64,000 nt of DNA from Diorhabda sublineata (taxonomy: Eukaryota; Arthropoda; Insecta; Coleoptera; Chrysomelidae). Position 1 is the stretch's first letter. Every line of letters begins with the position of its first letter. A program made the translations under genes and the position numbers. The DNA lies in assembly GCF_026230105.1 (NCBI RefSeq), contig NC_079479.1, positions 14,767,734-14,831,733 of the forward strand. Reading direction: 5' to 3'. Below, in pieces: positions 11,466 through 22,539 of the stretch. The notes under the pieces were generated by a model that saw only the letters and a program-made list of their open reading frames with translations, searched no databases and was not told the origin of the DNA.

Positions 11466-12625
11466 TACAGGGTTTTTCTAAAAGATGGACCCATTTTTAA
11501 AAATTCGTATTTATTAAAGTGCAAATGCTACATGTATAATTTTCATACAAATGAAAAGAGGAAGTTTCAAAGGTATTTCAATGAGGCCTCCAGCTACTGC
11601 ATGGCACGATGGATACGATTACGCAGATCGTTCACAGTTGTTAGTAGAGGCGGGACGAAAACAGCTTGCCTAGCATAACCCCATAAGAAATAGTCACAGG
11701 TCTTCATTTCCCCTGCGATCAACCCAACGCTGATGAAGGGATTCATTTAAAAAGCCTCGTACATCAAGGTACCAATGGGGCGGAGCTCCATCCTGTTGAA
11801 ATGTGATGTCCTGAAAATCTTCCATAATTTGGGGAAATAGCCATTGTTCCAACATGTCTAGGTACGTTAATCCAATCACAATATTTCTGCAAAAAAAACC
11901 TTGTACGTGATAAGGCACAGAACACGTTTATCTTCGGTGAGTCTCTTTCGTTTTGCGATGTTTTATGTGGATCTTGCAAACCCCATATGCCAACATTGTT
12001 GACATTTCCACTGAAGTGGAAAGTTACTTCATCGCTAAAAATGAAACACGGCACAAATGAGTCATCCTCCACCATTTCTAGCACATTACCGCAAAATTCG
12101 AGACGCTTCTCTTTGTCATTAGGGTTGAGAGCCTGCACGAGCTATCAACGGAAAGGCTTATACAGCAAACGCCGTCTCACAACTTTCTATACAGTTGGTT
12201 GGGGTATTCAAAGATCTCTACTAGCTCTATTGGTAGACTTACTTGGGCTTCGAACAAAACTGTTTTCTATCCGTCTGACATCATCTTTTAATACACGCGG
12301 TCGGCCTGCGCTTTTTCCTTTACACACACTTCCAGTTGCTTTAAATTGATTAAACCAACACGTTAGGTTAGGTTAGCTTTTTCTAGTTGGTGGTAGTTGC
12401 GACTTACTTTTTGCAAACTCAGTAACAGAGAATCGCGGCCTATTGCCGCTAGAACTCTAGCGGCTGCTTCTGGAACCATCACCGCCTGCCTACATTTGTA
12501 ATGCAATAAAAAAAACTTTGAAACTTCCTCTTTTCATTGGTATAAAAATGATTCGTGTAGCATTTGTACTTTAATACAAAATACGAATTTTTAAAAATGG
12601 GTCTATCATTTAGAATAACCCTGTA
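11466..12625 (-). mobile_element. IS630/Tc1/mariner element with ~110-bp TIRs
   Basis: TA-flanked inverted ends: acagggttttt-ctaaaagatggaccca at the left, and its partner ...tgggtctatcatttagaataaccctgt at the right. The similarity extends about 110 bp inward (caaatgct-cat-tataattttcat, gaaaagaggaagtttcaaag). Minus-strand frames between about 12350 and 11690 read a helix-turn-helix with GRPR, then QALNPNDKEKRLEFC, FSDEVTFHFSG with an N-V-N-N-V-G-I-W segment, and FQQDGAPPHWY with RGFLNE-LHQRW. This is the D-D order of the mariner group whose third motif is usually WPPRSPDLTPLDFFLWG. The third catalytic residue and the C-terminus are missing and the frames are split, so it is dead. Confidence 0.9.
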
Positions 12626-12639
12626 TTTCAAGGACCTAA

Positions 12640-13690
12640 GACTGTCCAACCAAACTGTAAAACACATGTTTTTTGGGGTCCTGGAGAAGATTTGAAATAA
12701 AATACGCCAAGTGATCCATAGGACTACTGTGGGGAGCTGTGGGAAAAGTTCAGTTGCTAGCCTATAGACCGCACCGGCGCTCAACGTGTTAAAGAAAACT
12801 GAGAACACAGATTTTCTCTTTAATGAATTGACGCATCCCTTATAGCTATTATTTTTAGCTAGTTCATAAAATTTCTTAAATTTATCTCGTAAACTGAGTT
12901 TTTTAAAATAGCTCTGATGGACTTTTTTTCCTCCAAAAGCTTTCATTCAATTGTTAAATTTGAAAACATCCCAACTTCGATTATCGTAGTAAAGGTTTAA
13001 TAAAGTATTAACGCATCTTTATAATTTTTAAAGGGGTTTCAATACACACAGAATCGAATATCGATTCTTTTCATTGGGTTATTCATTTCCCATCTTTTGA
13101 ATCCATTATAATACTTGTTAATATAAAATTTTCGAATAACTTTTGTCTGAAATCCAAAGTGTATTTTTGTTTTATGGAAATGTATATGCAAGTTACCCTT
13201 ATTAAAACTTAATCTTCCACTTAAACCAAAAACAAAACTCCCTCCAATTATGCAAATACCATAAAATACAATACCGGATTTTCAAAATGGCCGCATGTGA
13301 CACAACATGTGTGTTTGGATCCGCTTGCCTTCGCTGAGGCAGAGAATTAAAACTAAATAAACAAACTATTGTAGAATAAGGGTTGAGAGAGTTATAGGAA
13401 GCTTTATGCCCGTAAGAAAATTTTAACGTAATCAAAATATTCGAGTAGTTAATTTTCAATATACATGGAACAGCGCATAGCTAAATAGGAAACATATTCA
13501 ATTTCCAACAAGTTTTTTTATATCTAACGATATATTTATTTGCAATTCACAGAATTGATTACAAAAATATATTCAAATTGATGAACAGTCGCGATCAACA
13601 ATCTTTGTTAGAGAGAAATTTATAATTTGAAATATGAGACGTACATCCAATAAATAAGGGAATTGTAGATTATAACCCCTTTTCCTTTTA
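12640..13690. other. unassigned sequence
   Basis: A minus frame from 12946 runs through the neighbouring element's TIR and shows no family I can name. The remainder is AT-rich with no recognised feature. Confidence 0.35.
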
Positions 13691-13691
13691 T

Positions 13692-14090
13692 TATAGTTCT
13701 TCAAATATCAATTACAGAAGACAGTTATGCGAAGAACAATCAATATTTCATAAATACGCACGGCACTCATATCAAATTAGGAAATGAAAAATAATATTCA
13801 TTCCCCGTATAACATTCATCTAACATATAACAAACCATCAATCCACGTGGACTCATCAACTCCACTGGTTACCAATGAAAACATCGAATCGTGAACATGT
13901 ATGCATTTCTATTAGCCAAACCTGTCGGATGGCTTATGTACACAATTCATTAGAAATATTCCTGTCAGGCAGCCTGTGATAAGCAGTGGTCGCTTCTTCA
14001 AATCAATAGAAATATGGCGCTCTTTAGACCATACGCAAATGATGTAGACAATGAAATTGCAGTGTAGTGAGAATAAAGACAACTATGAAT
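13692..14090 (+). repeat. dispersed repeat R1, copy B (with 5' terminus)
   Basis: Starts tatagttcttcaaatatcaa, continues agaagacagttatgcgaaga, acgcacggcac, ccacgtggactcatcaa, ccaatgaaaacatcgaatcg and gcatttctatt, and ends cagtgtagtgagaataaag. It is collinear with the copy at 40307-40690 and, in reverse, with 51795-52100. No coding potential. Confidence 0.85.
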
Positions 14091-14094
14091 TTAT

Positions 14095-14840
14095 AGTCCT
14101 GTCAAATTAGATCAAAAAATAAGATTGAAGCTACATGAATTCCCATCAAGCTAAAAACCATTAAAATTGTTTAAAAAAAATGAGTTTTTCGTGATTATCA
14201 GCAGAACGGTGAGTGTTATCATGAAAATAATTCAGACAAAAACTTTAGATCATAAAATTATCTACAAAAAACGTATCGATATTTGTTTTTCCTACGAGTC
14301 ACCGTTTCTGAGATATAAAGATTCAAAAAGTTATAAAAGTTGTAATGTTTCAGATTTACTGTCGTCTTTAAAGACTATAATGATTGCATCTTCGTCAATT
14401 GATATTTCATTTCATGAATTCATGACAGTTCCAACCAGTCAACAGAAATTTCTTACAAATACTCACAACAGGTCTCGGTTCATTTCAAGTTTACTGCTAA
14501 AAATATATAGGTGAAACCATTAAATATGACAACTTTTTGAATCATTATATCTCAGAAACAGTGGCTTGTAGGAAAAAAAGAATTGACACATTTTTTGTAG
14601 ATAATTTTATTATCTACAATTTTTGTTTCAAGTATTTTTATGATAAATCTCACCGTTTTGCTGAAAATTGCGAAAAACTCATTTTTTTGACCTTTGACCT
14701 TGAATAAATTTTTTCCATGCACGAACATTCAAATTTTATGTTCAATTGTATTTTAAACAATTTCACTAATTTTCAGCTTGATGGGAATTTATGTAACTTC
14801 GAATGTCTAAATTGGCCGGATTATTACTAATCCTGTCAAC
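14095..14840. mobile_element. ~740-bp fold-back MITE
   Basis: Nearly the whole segment is an inverted repeat. The left arm (attcccatcaagct, then aaattgttt, then aatgagtttttcg, then cagaacggtgag, then a tttttcctac stretch and ttctgagatat) pairs with the right arm (atatctcagaaa, ctcaccgttttgctg, cgaaaaactcattttt, aaacaattt, agcttgatgggaat). The + frame at 14167-14514 is a by-product of this structure. Class not assigned. Confidence 0.85.
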
Positions 14841-14925
14841 GATCGTAAAAAAGGCCCAACAAACAAAAAGTTGCTTACTGTTATTGAAGGTCTAAAGTTA
14901 GAGGAAATTTATTATATTGACAAGC

Positions 14926-15010
14926 TGTACAAACAGAACTCTTCTCAGACTACCTCCTTACTATCATACATTTAACCCTATAGAGTTAATGAGGGCAAAC
15001 GTTAAATCAG
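14926..15010 (+). pseudogene. DDE-transposase C-terminal scrap
   Basis: The frame reads TLLRLPPYYHTFNPIELM followed by R.NVKS. This matches the L-R-L-P-P-Y-H-x-x-L-N-P-I-E-L-x-W-x-x-V-K motif around the third catalytic residue of the IS630-like DDE family also present at 40989-42090. Only this scrap survives. Confidence 0.6.
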
Positions 15011-15442
15011 AATCACGAAAATATTGCCGCACGGAACCTACAGTATGTGGACGGACATTGTCCTGTATTAGAATGAAGTTTTCCCTTATGAAACTACCTG
15101 CGCGAATCTTTTTCCATGTCTATCGCTACCATGCAGGCACAACCCTGAACGAACAGTTTGTTTGTCCAACTCGCGTGTTCTTTGACAGGGCTGATCGAAG
15201 GGCTGGGGTAAATTAGCTGACTTCAGTCTTCTTCTGACTGTCGATTAACTCACTCTTGTTGATCCAATGAGAGCTAGATTTTCAGCGATGTGCTGACAAT
15301 GAATCGGTGATCTATCTCGAATGGCTACCTTTTTCTTTCGGAACCGCGTCTTCGATGAAAGTTACCAGTCACTTGGTAACAACTCATGTTCAGCGCACTT
15401 CTCGCTGACCTTGCTAACCAATAAAGTGACCGCTTGAGTTGC

Positions 15443-15526
15443 TTTTACTATATTTTATATCATTTTTACTATATTTTATATCATTTTTACTATATTTTAT
15501 ATCATTTTTACTATATTTTATATCAT
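15443..15526 (+). repeat. tandem repeat, 21-bp unit x 4
   Basis: Four perfect head-to-tail copies of ttttactatattttatatca plus t. The absence of any mismatch indicates a recent or homogenised expansion. Confidence 0.98.
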
Positions 15527-15689
15527 TAGATTCAAGATTTTACTAAGAAAAATACAATTTTGTTTTTAGTTTTTTTGCCAATAACTTGCTATTATAGATC
15601 AATATTTTGCTCTTGTGTTCATTTTGTATTCAAATCTTGTATCAAACACAAACCAAACATAATGATTCTAGTTTCATAGTACTCCCTCT

Positions 15690-15870
15690 CTCTCGCTTCT
15701 TTCTTCTTCCTAGCGCTTCATCTCTTCTTTTCTTTTTCTTGTATCGTCCCTTTTTATCTGGAGTTTCTTCTTTCTTCTTCATACGTTCTCGAGACTTTTC
15801 AATCTTAGCAGCTTCTGCTTCCATATTTTTTCTCTTCTTTCCGTCGTCATAATTTCGAAAACTATCCAAT
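15690..15870 (-). other. Lys/Arg/Glu-rich open stretch, unrecognised
   Basis: A minus-strand frame without stops encodes a highly charged, probably coiled-coil or disordered segment (NMEAEAAKIEKSRERMKKK and similar). The plus strand is a polypyrimidine-rich CTT/TCT tract, so the frame may simply follow from base composition. No start codon or splice context decides the question. Confidence 0.25.
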
Positions 15871-15925
15871 GTGTTGTACTACGTTGATGTCAACTTCAGG
15901 AACCGAACGTCAAGATTGGGATCGG

Positions 15926-15975
15926 TTAGGTCAGGTCAGGTTAGGTTAGGTTAGGCTAGGTTAGGTTAGGTTAGG
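15926..15975 (+). repeat. interstitial telomere-type array (TTAGG)n with TCAGG units
   Basis: Ten contiguous pentamers: TTAGG, TCAGG x2, TTAGG x3, CTAGG, TTAGG x3. TTAGG is the ancestral insect telomere unit, and TCAGG is the variant used by some beetles. The array is short and flanked by unrelated sequence. Confidence 0.95.
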
Positions 15976-15979
15976 TATT

Positions 15980-16860
15980 AGACAATGTCAACATTAGAAC
16001 CGAACTTAACCATGGTTTTCTATTGAAATTTAAGACATTAATGCTTTACACATTCTTCCTTATGTTATTCATAGAGCGGAGGATGTCAAATGTCAACCAG
16101 ATGATTTATATAATCATCATATTTTTTATAACTAAACTCAATCTAAATTCGTATAAATAGAATGATGCATTCTGTCTTTTCGTATTCTATGAAATACTTT
16201 GCTAATTAGAGACAATAAATAAATAAAAGTTAAACATATGATTGCATACATCAGGTATTTAACAAGAAAAACAACCAAAATAAAATCAAATAAAAATAGT
16301 GTGATGATCTTCCGCGCTGTCAACTTTGTCTTCTATTTATTAATACCATGATCATGTGCGTGACTAATTGAAACATCTTTGGTATATAAAGAATAAAAAA
16401 AGAAGAAAAAACTCGTGTTCTTGTGCTTTTTATCAAAGAATTTCATGCAGGTTGCTTGACGACATATGTCAGATGTTCCCATAAAATTAAAATTGAACGA
16501 CAGGAGCAAGTGTTAAGTCGGAATAAATATTTTTTACATGTGCGACTGCAGTTAAACAAAATTATTGATGCTGCGACATTCTCTTTTCATATTGAATTTG
16601 TTATTACTAAATTAGAAAATAAAGATGTTATTTATTATTATCCACACTTCGAAATTAAAAAGTCTTCGTAGATAAACATTTGATTTTCTGAGTTATGAAA
16701 AAATAGCATTTTTGCGAAGAAACTCATTTGATGTGAGTCTGTGTGTGTAAAAGGAAATGGCTTGGAAGCACACAATATTTCAATGATTCTATCTAAATAT
16801 TAATTTCAATATTCTTGATAAAATTTACTAATAGATCGTGTTAATTGAGTGTTCGTAAAA
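15980..16860. other. unassigned AT-rich sequence
   Basis: An 82-codon + frame at 16423-16671 shows no motif I recognise. Nothing else supported. Confidence 0.35.
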
Positions 16861-16869
16861 AGAATACAT

Positions 16870-17165
16870 TTTAAAAAATCTGGATTGAGGGCTTACCTTT
16901 CTTGTAATGTTTGACAAAAATCTTGTCTGTAATGATAAGGATGTAACTGTTGCTGTTTAAGTATCCTCCAAGTACTTGAAGAAGACGTATTTGTTTGTCT
17001 TGCTACATTCCTCAAGCTAAGTGTTGGATTTTAATCAACTAAATTTGAAATAATATTTTCTTTATTAACGGTTCTTGTAGTTCTTGGCCTACCAGAATTT
17101 ATTTTTAGGTATCACATTCCCTGTTTCTCGAGAACGTCTCAGAAGGTTTCAGAAATGTACCTATC
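16870..17165 (-). pseudogene. Tc1/mariner-group transposase N-terminal relic
   Basis: Minus-strand frames read FLKPSETFSRNREC, then NPTLSLRNVARQTNTSSSST, then WRILKQQQLHPYHYRQ. This is the paired helix-turn-helix organisation (…S-R-x-x-A-R-x-x-x-x-S--S-W-R-I-L-K…HPYH) of the IS630/Tc1/mariner group, matching the neighbours at 11466 and 24736. Stops interrupt it and the DDE domain is absent. Confidence 0.65.
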
Positions 17166-17215
17166 TATCAATGAATGACAGTTTTCCATTGCATTTCAGA
17201 GAAAATGCTATTGCC

Positions 17216-17390
17216 GTGTGAAATTCAAAGTTAAATAATTACGGATACTCAGCTATTGGGGGCCTTAGTATAAAACAAACAACAGTTTTTGAGTCCCAGA
17301 ACCGCAGTACATTATTGTAAAATTGTTGTTTGTGTCATACTAAGGCATAGCTCTGTACTCATACTTATTTAACTTTGAAAAACACGATCC
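17216..17390. repeat. ~170-nt near-perfect hairpin
   Basis: The left arm ttcaaagttaaataa...ccttagtataaaacaaacaacag pairs with the right arm ttgttgtttgtgtcatactaagg...ttatttaactttgaa. The stem is about 70-80 nt per side with a short loop near 17300-17315. Possibly a tiny MITE; precursor-like in shape. Confidence 0.85.
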
Positions 17391-17429
17391 TATTTTTATG
17401 AAACGTTACAAGAAACGAAAGCAGTCAGT

Positions 17430-17742
17430 CCCATTTTTTTTTTCAAACGTATCCGTTAATTAATAACTTCATCAATACTTTATACCATCATCGGTTATTA
17501 CTTCATAATTTTCAAATCAAAATTTTTTATCAAGTTTTATGAAGAGTACCTAATATTGAAAAACGTATGATCAATGTTACATGGTACGAACCGTGTAACT
17601 AGTGCCCTCTATGAAAATCAGACACAAAAAAGATAATATTGCCAGTAGTTGCGGCAAAATAGTAAAAAAATTTTTTACCGAGCAAACCCCCAATATTTTT
17701 CACAGACGGGATCACAATTTTTTGAAACACCCTGTATTTGTG
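17430..17742 (-). mobile_element. MITE family M2, half copy
   Basis: Reverse complement of the left half of the element at 50255-50882. It shares acagggtgtttcaaaaaa, cgcaactactggcaa, gagggc-ctagttacacgg, ttcgtacca and the downstream ttttgatttgaaaa-tatg...taaccgatg blocks. It ends at the TA after caccctgta. The other end is not preserved. Confidence 0.85.
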
Positions 17743-17744
17743 GT

Positions 17745-18330
17745 AGGATATGATTGTTGATTGGTTGCGTATGTATTTTGAAAGTCACTTATTACATTTA
17801 TACAAAACTCAGTATTCAATAGAAATCCCTAAATTGATTTTTCCAGCCAGAATGCTTGATAGTAGTGCATCATAAAAAAATTTGAAAAATCAAATGAACT
17901 GCATAAAAACTATAGCTAATTAAAATCAATGACCAATTAATGTAAATTAATAAAGAAGAGGAGCTGAAACTTTTTAGTATCGTCATGATATCCCTCCAGG
18001 GATTCCAGATGGTAAAAGTATGTATACTTTCTCATGACTCGCCCTGTATATAAGACAGAAACGAAAATAATCTTTCATTAAATCTCCTAATTATTGCTTA
18101 CAAGTTTTAACGATTCAAATGAAACATATTTTAATACGAATTCAACTATTCTTAAGCATAAACAACTACACTGGGATCCCAGAAACTGTATTATTAAGTT
18201 CGAAAAATGTTTAACGAAAAATATTGGGAATAGACGAGTCCAAAGTAATACTAAAAAGCATGTTAAAGGTATAAAATTTGGTATTTAGTGGTAATGGCGT
18301 AATAACGTATGCAAAAAATTGACACTTCTC
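17745..18330. other. unassigned AT-rich sequence
   Basis: Nothing supported beyond short chance frames. Confidence 0.4.
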
Positions 18331-18865
18331 TTAAAATCAAACTTAATGAGGATATTTTGCTGTGCTGCCATCTCTACTTGAGTTTCCTAAGTTTAATATA
18401 GAACTACTCCAAATATATCGGATATAGTGGGTTGCTGTGAAATAACTTGTCATAACCGGTGTAGAGAGCTACTTTTTAGCACCATCTATAACATGATTCA
18501 AGAAATAATTCATATAAAAAATGATTTTAAGCGACTTTCATGTCTCTTAAAATCAATGAAATGATGTATTTTCTTTCAGTTTTCACATTGGTTATAGATT
18601 ATTATTGGTTATATCGATTAGATTTTATTTAATTCATATTAGTGTTACCGAAACTAAACTTAATGAGGATGTTTTGCTGTGCTGCCATCTCTACCCGAGT
18701 TGCCCAAGGTTAATATAGAACTACTCAAAATATATCGGATGTAGTGGGTTGTTGTGAAAAATCTTGTCATAACCTGTGTAGGGAGCTACTTTTTAGCACC
18801 ATCTATAACATTCAAGAAATAATTCATATATAAAAAGATTTTAAGCAATTTCATTTTTATTTGGG
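18325..18865 (+). repeat. direct duplication of ~210 bp (offset ~317 bp)
   Basis: The block from acttaatgaggat, tttgctgtgctgccatctct and aatatagaactactc through gagctactttttagcacca and aagaaataattcatat occurs at about 18336-18545 and again at about 18653-18850, with roughly 10% differences. The motif tctcttaaaatcaa precedes the first copy and also lies between the two, suggesting tandem duplication of a unit of about 315 bp. Confidence 0.9.
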
Positions 18866-19029
18866 GAAACAAATGTTATTAAATAAATTCGATAACTTTG
18901 GTAAAACATATGTCCCTACATTAACATGCAAAAATAGGATACATATGAATGAGTAGAATATCGTGAAAATTTGATAGATTTCTAATGAATCCGAAATTAA
19001 ATTAATTATATATTATTTGTTACAAATAT

Positions 19030-19820
19030 AAGGGTTGCAATTAAGTACTTTCCCTTTTTATTGATAAAGATCGTTGCTTTATTTTTTGAATAACTTATGT
19101 TAGTACTATATTTTGTCGTTTGTCACGTGATACAGGTTTCATTGAAGTAAGTAGTGCGTGATTTTTATCAAAGCTAGTAGTTGAGGGTCAATTTTAAATG
19201 GTACGCAGAAACGAACATTTCCGTTCTGGAAATTTTCCCCAAAGATAAGCAACGTTCTGGTCGGCCTACTGAAGTTGATGATGACCAAATCAAAGTCATA
19301 ATTGGAGAGGATCGTCAGGATATATTCGAGAGGTTACGAAGAGGTTAAGAAGCTTGATATTTGGATACCTCATGAATTAAAAGAAATTCATTTAACACAA
19401 AGACTAAACATTTGTGATATGCACCAAAGAACCAAACGATCAATTCCGATGTTTACTGTCAACAATTAATGGAACTGGATGAAGCAATTAGAGAAAAACG
19501 GTCAGAATTGTCAAATTGGAAAGGTTTAGTGTTCCATTACGATAATGCATCGCTTCACACATCTTGGCAACTCGTGGTAAACTATTGGAGATTGGCTGGG
19601 AAGTGATGTTACATCACCCATATAGCCCTGACCTGGCACCATATGATTATCATTCATATCGAAGTTTGCAGAATTCTTTGAATGGTGAAACTTTCACAAA
19701 TGACGATGACCTTCAATCGCCCCTGGTTCAGTTTTTTGCTGTTAATGATCAGAAATTTTACCACTAATTGGTAAAAGTCAACAGAAGAAAATATATCTTA
19801 TTCAGTTCAATGATATAAAG
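19030..19820 (+). pseudogene. mariner transposase relic
   Basis: The 3' half is readable on the + strand: REKRSELSNWKGLVFHYDNA, then TRGKLLEIGWEVMLHHPYSP and DLAPYDYHSYRSLQNSLNGE. These are the second and third catalytic motifs of DD34D mariners (HxDNA and PYSPDLAP-D). The HxD of the second motif is HYD here. The N-terminal half is shortened and frameshifted (GRPTEVDDDQIK-like, then QRYTTRE-like traces). The left end is near gggttgcaattaagt; the right end is unclear. Inactive. Confidence 0.85.
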
Positions 19821-19829
19821 GTAATTTTA

Positions 19830-20540
19830 TAATATATAACGTTTGGCAAGGCATTATAAATAGATAAGGCTGAGGGTCAACTGATTATTGATATTTCCTA
19901 GTGCAAATGCCAATAATTTCGTAAATGAAAATTTCAATAACTTCTCATAATTACTATTCTTCTCAGTGTCTCTACCTAGCGGAATTAGACTCATCGAGCG
20001 ATCGACTTTCAAAATTTTTGAGTTTTTCTGCATTACGCCAACTATGAAAATATTTTTCGAATCAACGTTCATTATTTACTATGAAAATAATAAATTCGGT
20101 GAGTTGATTTATTGATAAAGAAGTGTTTCTAACAAACCGAAGACTGAATTTTCAACCATTGGTCACAAATATAGAGTACCTAATATTCATGGTTAAGTAA
20201 CTTCTACGAAGATGGCAGCACTAATATTGAATGGTATTAAAATTTGGAGTTTGCAAAAATATTATATACATATTTTTTAAACAAAAACGAATGAATGAAT
20301 CCCTTCATATCATTATAGTTATAGCAGGCAGAATGTTGATATTCAAATAATAGATAGATACTATCCAAAGATATATTCAGTTAATCTCTATATTTTGTAA
20401 GCTGAACAGTGTGCTATATCAAATTTAAGGATCGAATTTACTTAGATTACTATTGTAACTCAATAGAAATTATGTAATTTTTTGAATCGGTAATATAATT
20501 TGATTTTCAATAATCAAATACCATAAATGTCTAGAAGATA
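19830..20540. other. unassigned AT-rich sequence upstream of the tRNA gene
   Basis: No supported feature. Confidence 0.4.
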
Positions 20541-20545
20541 TTAAT

Positions 20546-20617
20546 GACTCCGTGGCGCAACGGTAGCGCGTCTGACTCCAGATCAGAAGGTTGCGTGTTC
20601 AAATCACGTCGGGGTCA
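20546..20617 (+). tRNA. tRNA-Trp (CCA)
   Basis: A 72-nt cloverleaf without intron. The acceptor arms GACTCCG and CGGGGTC pair over seven positions with one T-G wobble, and the discriminator base is A. The anticodon stem tctga/tcaga encloses the loop ctccaga, giving anticodon CCA at 20578-20580, which decodes UGG. Internal A box (tggcgcaacgg) and B box (gttcaaatc) pol III promoter elements are in place. The sequence agrees with the tRNA-Trp I know from other insects, so it is likely functional. It is the only tRNA gene I could find in the window. Confidence 0.97.
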
Positions 20618-20621
20618 AAAC

Positions 20622-20628
20622 TTTTTTT
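20622..20628 (+). terminator. RNA polymerase III terminator (T7)
   Basis: A run of seven Ts starts five bases after the tRNA-Trp 3' end, the standard pol III stop. Confidence 0.9.
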
Positions 20629-20754
20629 CTGTAACTATACAACCAATCATATTCCACAATTTTTTTATTCCTGCTAGAAAATTAAATAAGAGGGTCTAAA
20701 CATGTGAGAGCTTTCCTGAAGAGAAGGCACGTATTAAGATATGCATCTCCCATA

Positions 20755-20805
20755 CAAATGCGTGTTTCCCAACCTGGGGCCCACGCCCCACAGGGTGACG
20801 ATTTG
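20755..20805. mobile_element. possible hAT terminal inverted repeat remnant
   Basis: tttcccaacctggggcccac resembles the terminal repeats of Charlie-like hAT elements (ttccCAACCTGGGGtcc). No partner end is found nearby. Confidence 0.4.
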
Positions 20806-20959
20806 ATTTTTAAGTATCGAAATTGGACTAGACACGAGCATAACCCTTTTGCTCTGGGCCATTTACATACAATACTGAATCGCACTATCAAAATTAAAAG
20901 AAAAACCAAATTCTCTTGAAGGTCAGTGAGATTTCCACTCTATTTACAAGAGAGAGATT

Positions 20960-21560
20960 CATTGGATTTATTTGAATAGGATGAGGAAATTTTTTATAGT
21001 AAGTAGGATTCATTGGAACTGGCCCTGTTATAGAATCTGCCCTTCTGCGGGGTTGGCGTTGTGGTGGTTGGTCTGTGATGTGTACTGCCTCATGCTGAAA
21101 GAAGAAAAAGCACGTACGGCATTTCTATGCTTCAAAAAGAAAGCTCTATACAGAATGAAACAAACGACTCTTCTCAGGTTTGGCGGTAGTTTTTGTAACT
21201 TTTATTGTTGTTTTTTCATTCTTCTGGGGGCGGGTACAGCTGCAGTTGCATTATACCCTATCGTCAGCCATTTGGCTGGTTACCCGGCTCACCAGGTTAC
21301 AGGAAAACCCGAAGAAAATCTGCAACACCGACGATCAAAGAGCTAGGATTTCATCTAATAATGCCTTTGAGGGAATTATGTAGGAAGTTAAGGTTATACT
21401 CAAGGAGTTCTTCGTATGCAGTTGTTAGCAGCCCATAATGGCGAACGGGGCAGTTTCCTCTTGGGATTTGAGACGAACTAGTGCTGAATCGGTACTTGTA
21501 TCTCAGAATGGACTTTTCGCAGGTCAAGAGTTTTGATTATGGGAGGGCTGGATGTAGGTT
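20960..21560 (+). other. GC-richer stretch, unrecognised ORF of 124 codons
   Basis: The + frame at 20972-21346 is open but its product resembles nothing I know. It lies immediately beside a minus-strand jockey RT fragment, so it may be the antisense of that element's degraded C-terminus. Confidence 0.2.
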
Positions 21561-21589
21561 TTATACGTATGAAATAAGGTGAGGGGATG

Positions 21590-22160
21590 GGTGCGTCCAA
21601 ATTTTTCATCGTCGTCACCGTATCATTCAGATCTGCCGATCAACAGAGGGGGTGAGTGAATTTCTCTTTCAGATAGACGACTTCTCCGCGGAACTCATGT
21701 TTCTCTCTCATGTTTCTCTCCCTAAAATCCCAAGTTTTTTGGGAATTGAGAGCCACCCTCCATTTCCTGCACCAATCCGACCATTCATTCAAAATATTTT
21801 GAGAAAGTAGAGAGAGCGTATGATTTGGGCAGAAACAATCGTCAGTATACAACTGGACCTTTATCGTGGGGTCACTAGAGACTGTGATATCATACGTTTA
21901 AAGGATGTATAGAAGGGGTGCTAGAATGGGGCCTTGTGGAGCACCGGGTAGGGGGGTAAAAGGTTCGGATAGGTAATAACCGATTTTGAGACTGATTGAG
22001 CGGTTGGTAAGATATGAATATATCAATCTCGATCGAAAACCTTCTAAACATCCATGAAGATGGTAAAAGCGCACTGATTTTAGGTTTATTGCTGATGGTT
22101 TCACGATTGGTGATGGCATGAGATTTTCACTGATGTGCGTGAGTTTATATACTGTCAAAG
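21590..22160 (-). mobile_element. jockey-clade LINE reverse-transcriptase fragment
   Basis: The minus frames read LEGFRSRLIYSYLTNRSISL, then GAPQGPILAPLLYIL (the RT G-x-P-Q-G-S/P motif), then YTDDCFCPNHTLSL with EWSDWCRKWRVALN and a SQKT tail. YTDD replaces the usual YADD at the catalytic site, and a frameshift or stop separates the two open stretches. Only the central fingers-palm region remains. Confidence 0.85.
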
Positions 22161-22539
22161 GCAGATGTAGATGACTGACTCACTTGATTCCACCCACTGC
22201 CACTTTCCAAGAACTAGGAGATGTTGCCATCTCGCGGGCAAAAATTCTGATGGAACTCAAAAAGCTCCCGAAATTTACTATATCTCTGTGATTTGCAGTA
22301 CGAAATTTCCGAGGTTTCGAGGTAGGTGCTACACTGAAGATAGGCTCAATTTGCGAGCTAGATCGCGTGTCAGAAAGAAGGAAAAATATTGTGAAGATTT
22401 TTGGTTACTGTTATTATAGAAACTGCTACTTAAGTTTTGAAATATGGCAACACTGATATTAATACGTCAAATCTGAAATTGCTATAATAAAGTTTGACAT
22501 TTTTAATATTGAACGTACTCAGAACGTGTTGTTATACGA

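Noticed and set aside
12361..12377. ttaggttaggtta as an interstitial telomere repeat
   Set aside because: Only two full units, inside a transposon.
12640..12946. 155-codon minus-strand ORF starting MKAFGGKK
   Set aside because: Its last third runs through the terminal repeat of the neighbouring transposon, and the rest matches no family I know. There is no start context or splice support.
15642..15852. Overlapping open frames on both strands
   Set aside because: A CTT/GAA-rich tract keeps both strands open. The frame starts are not ATG, so I treat this as composition.
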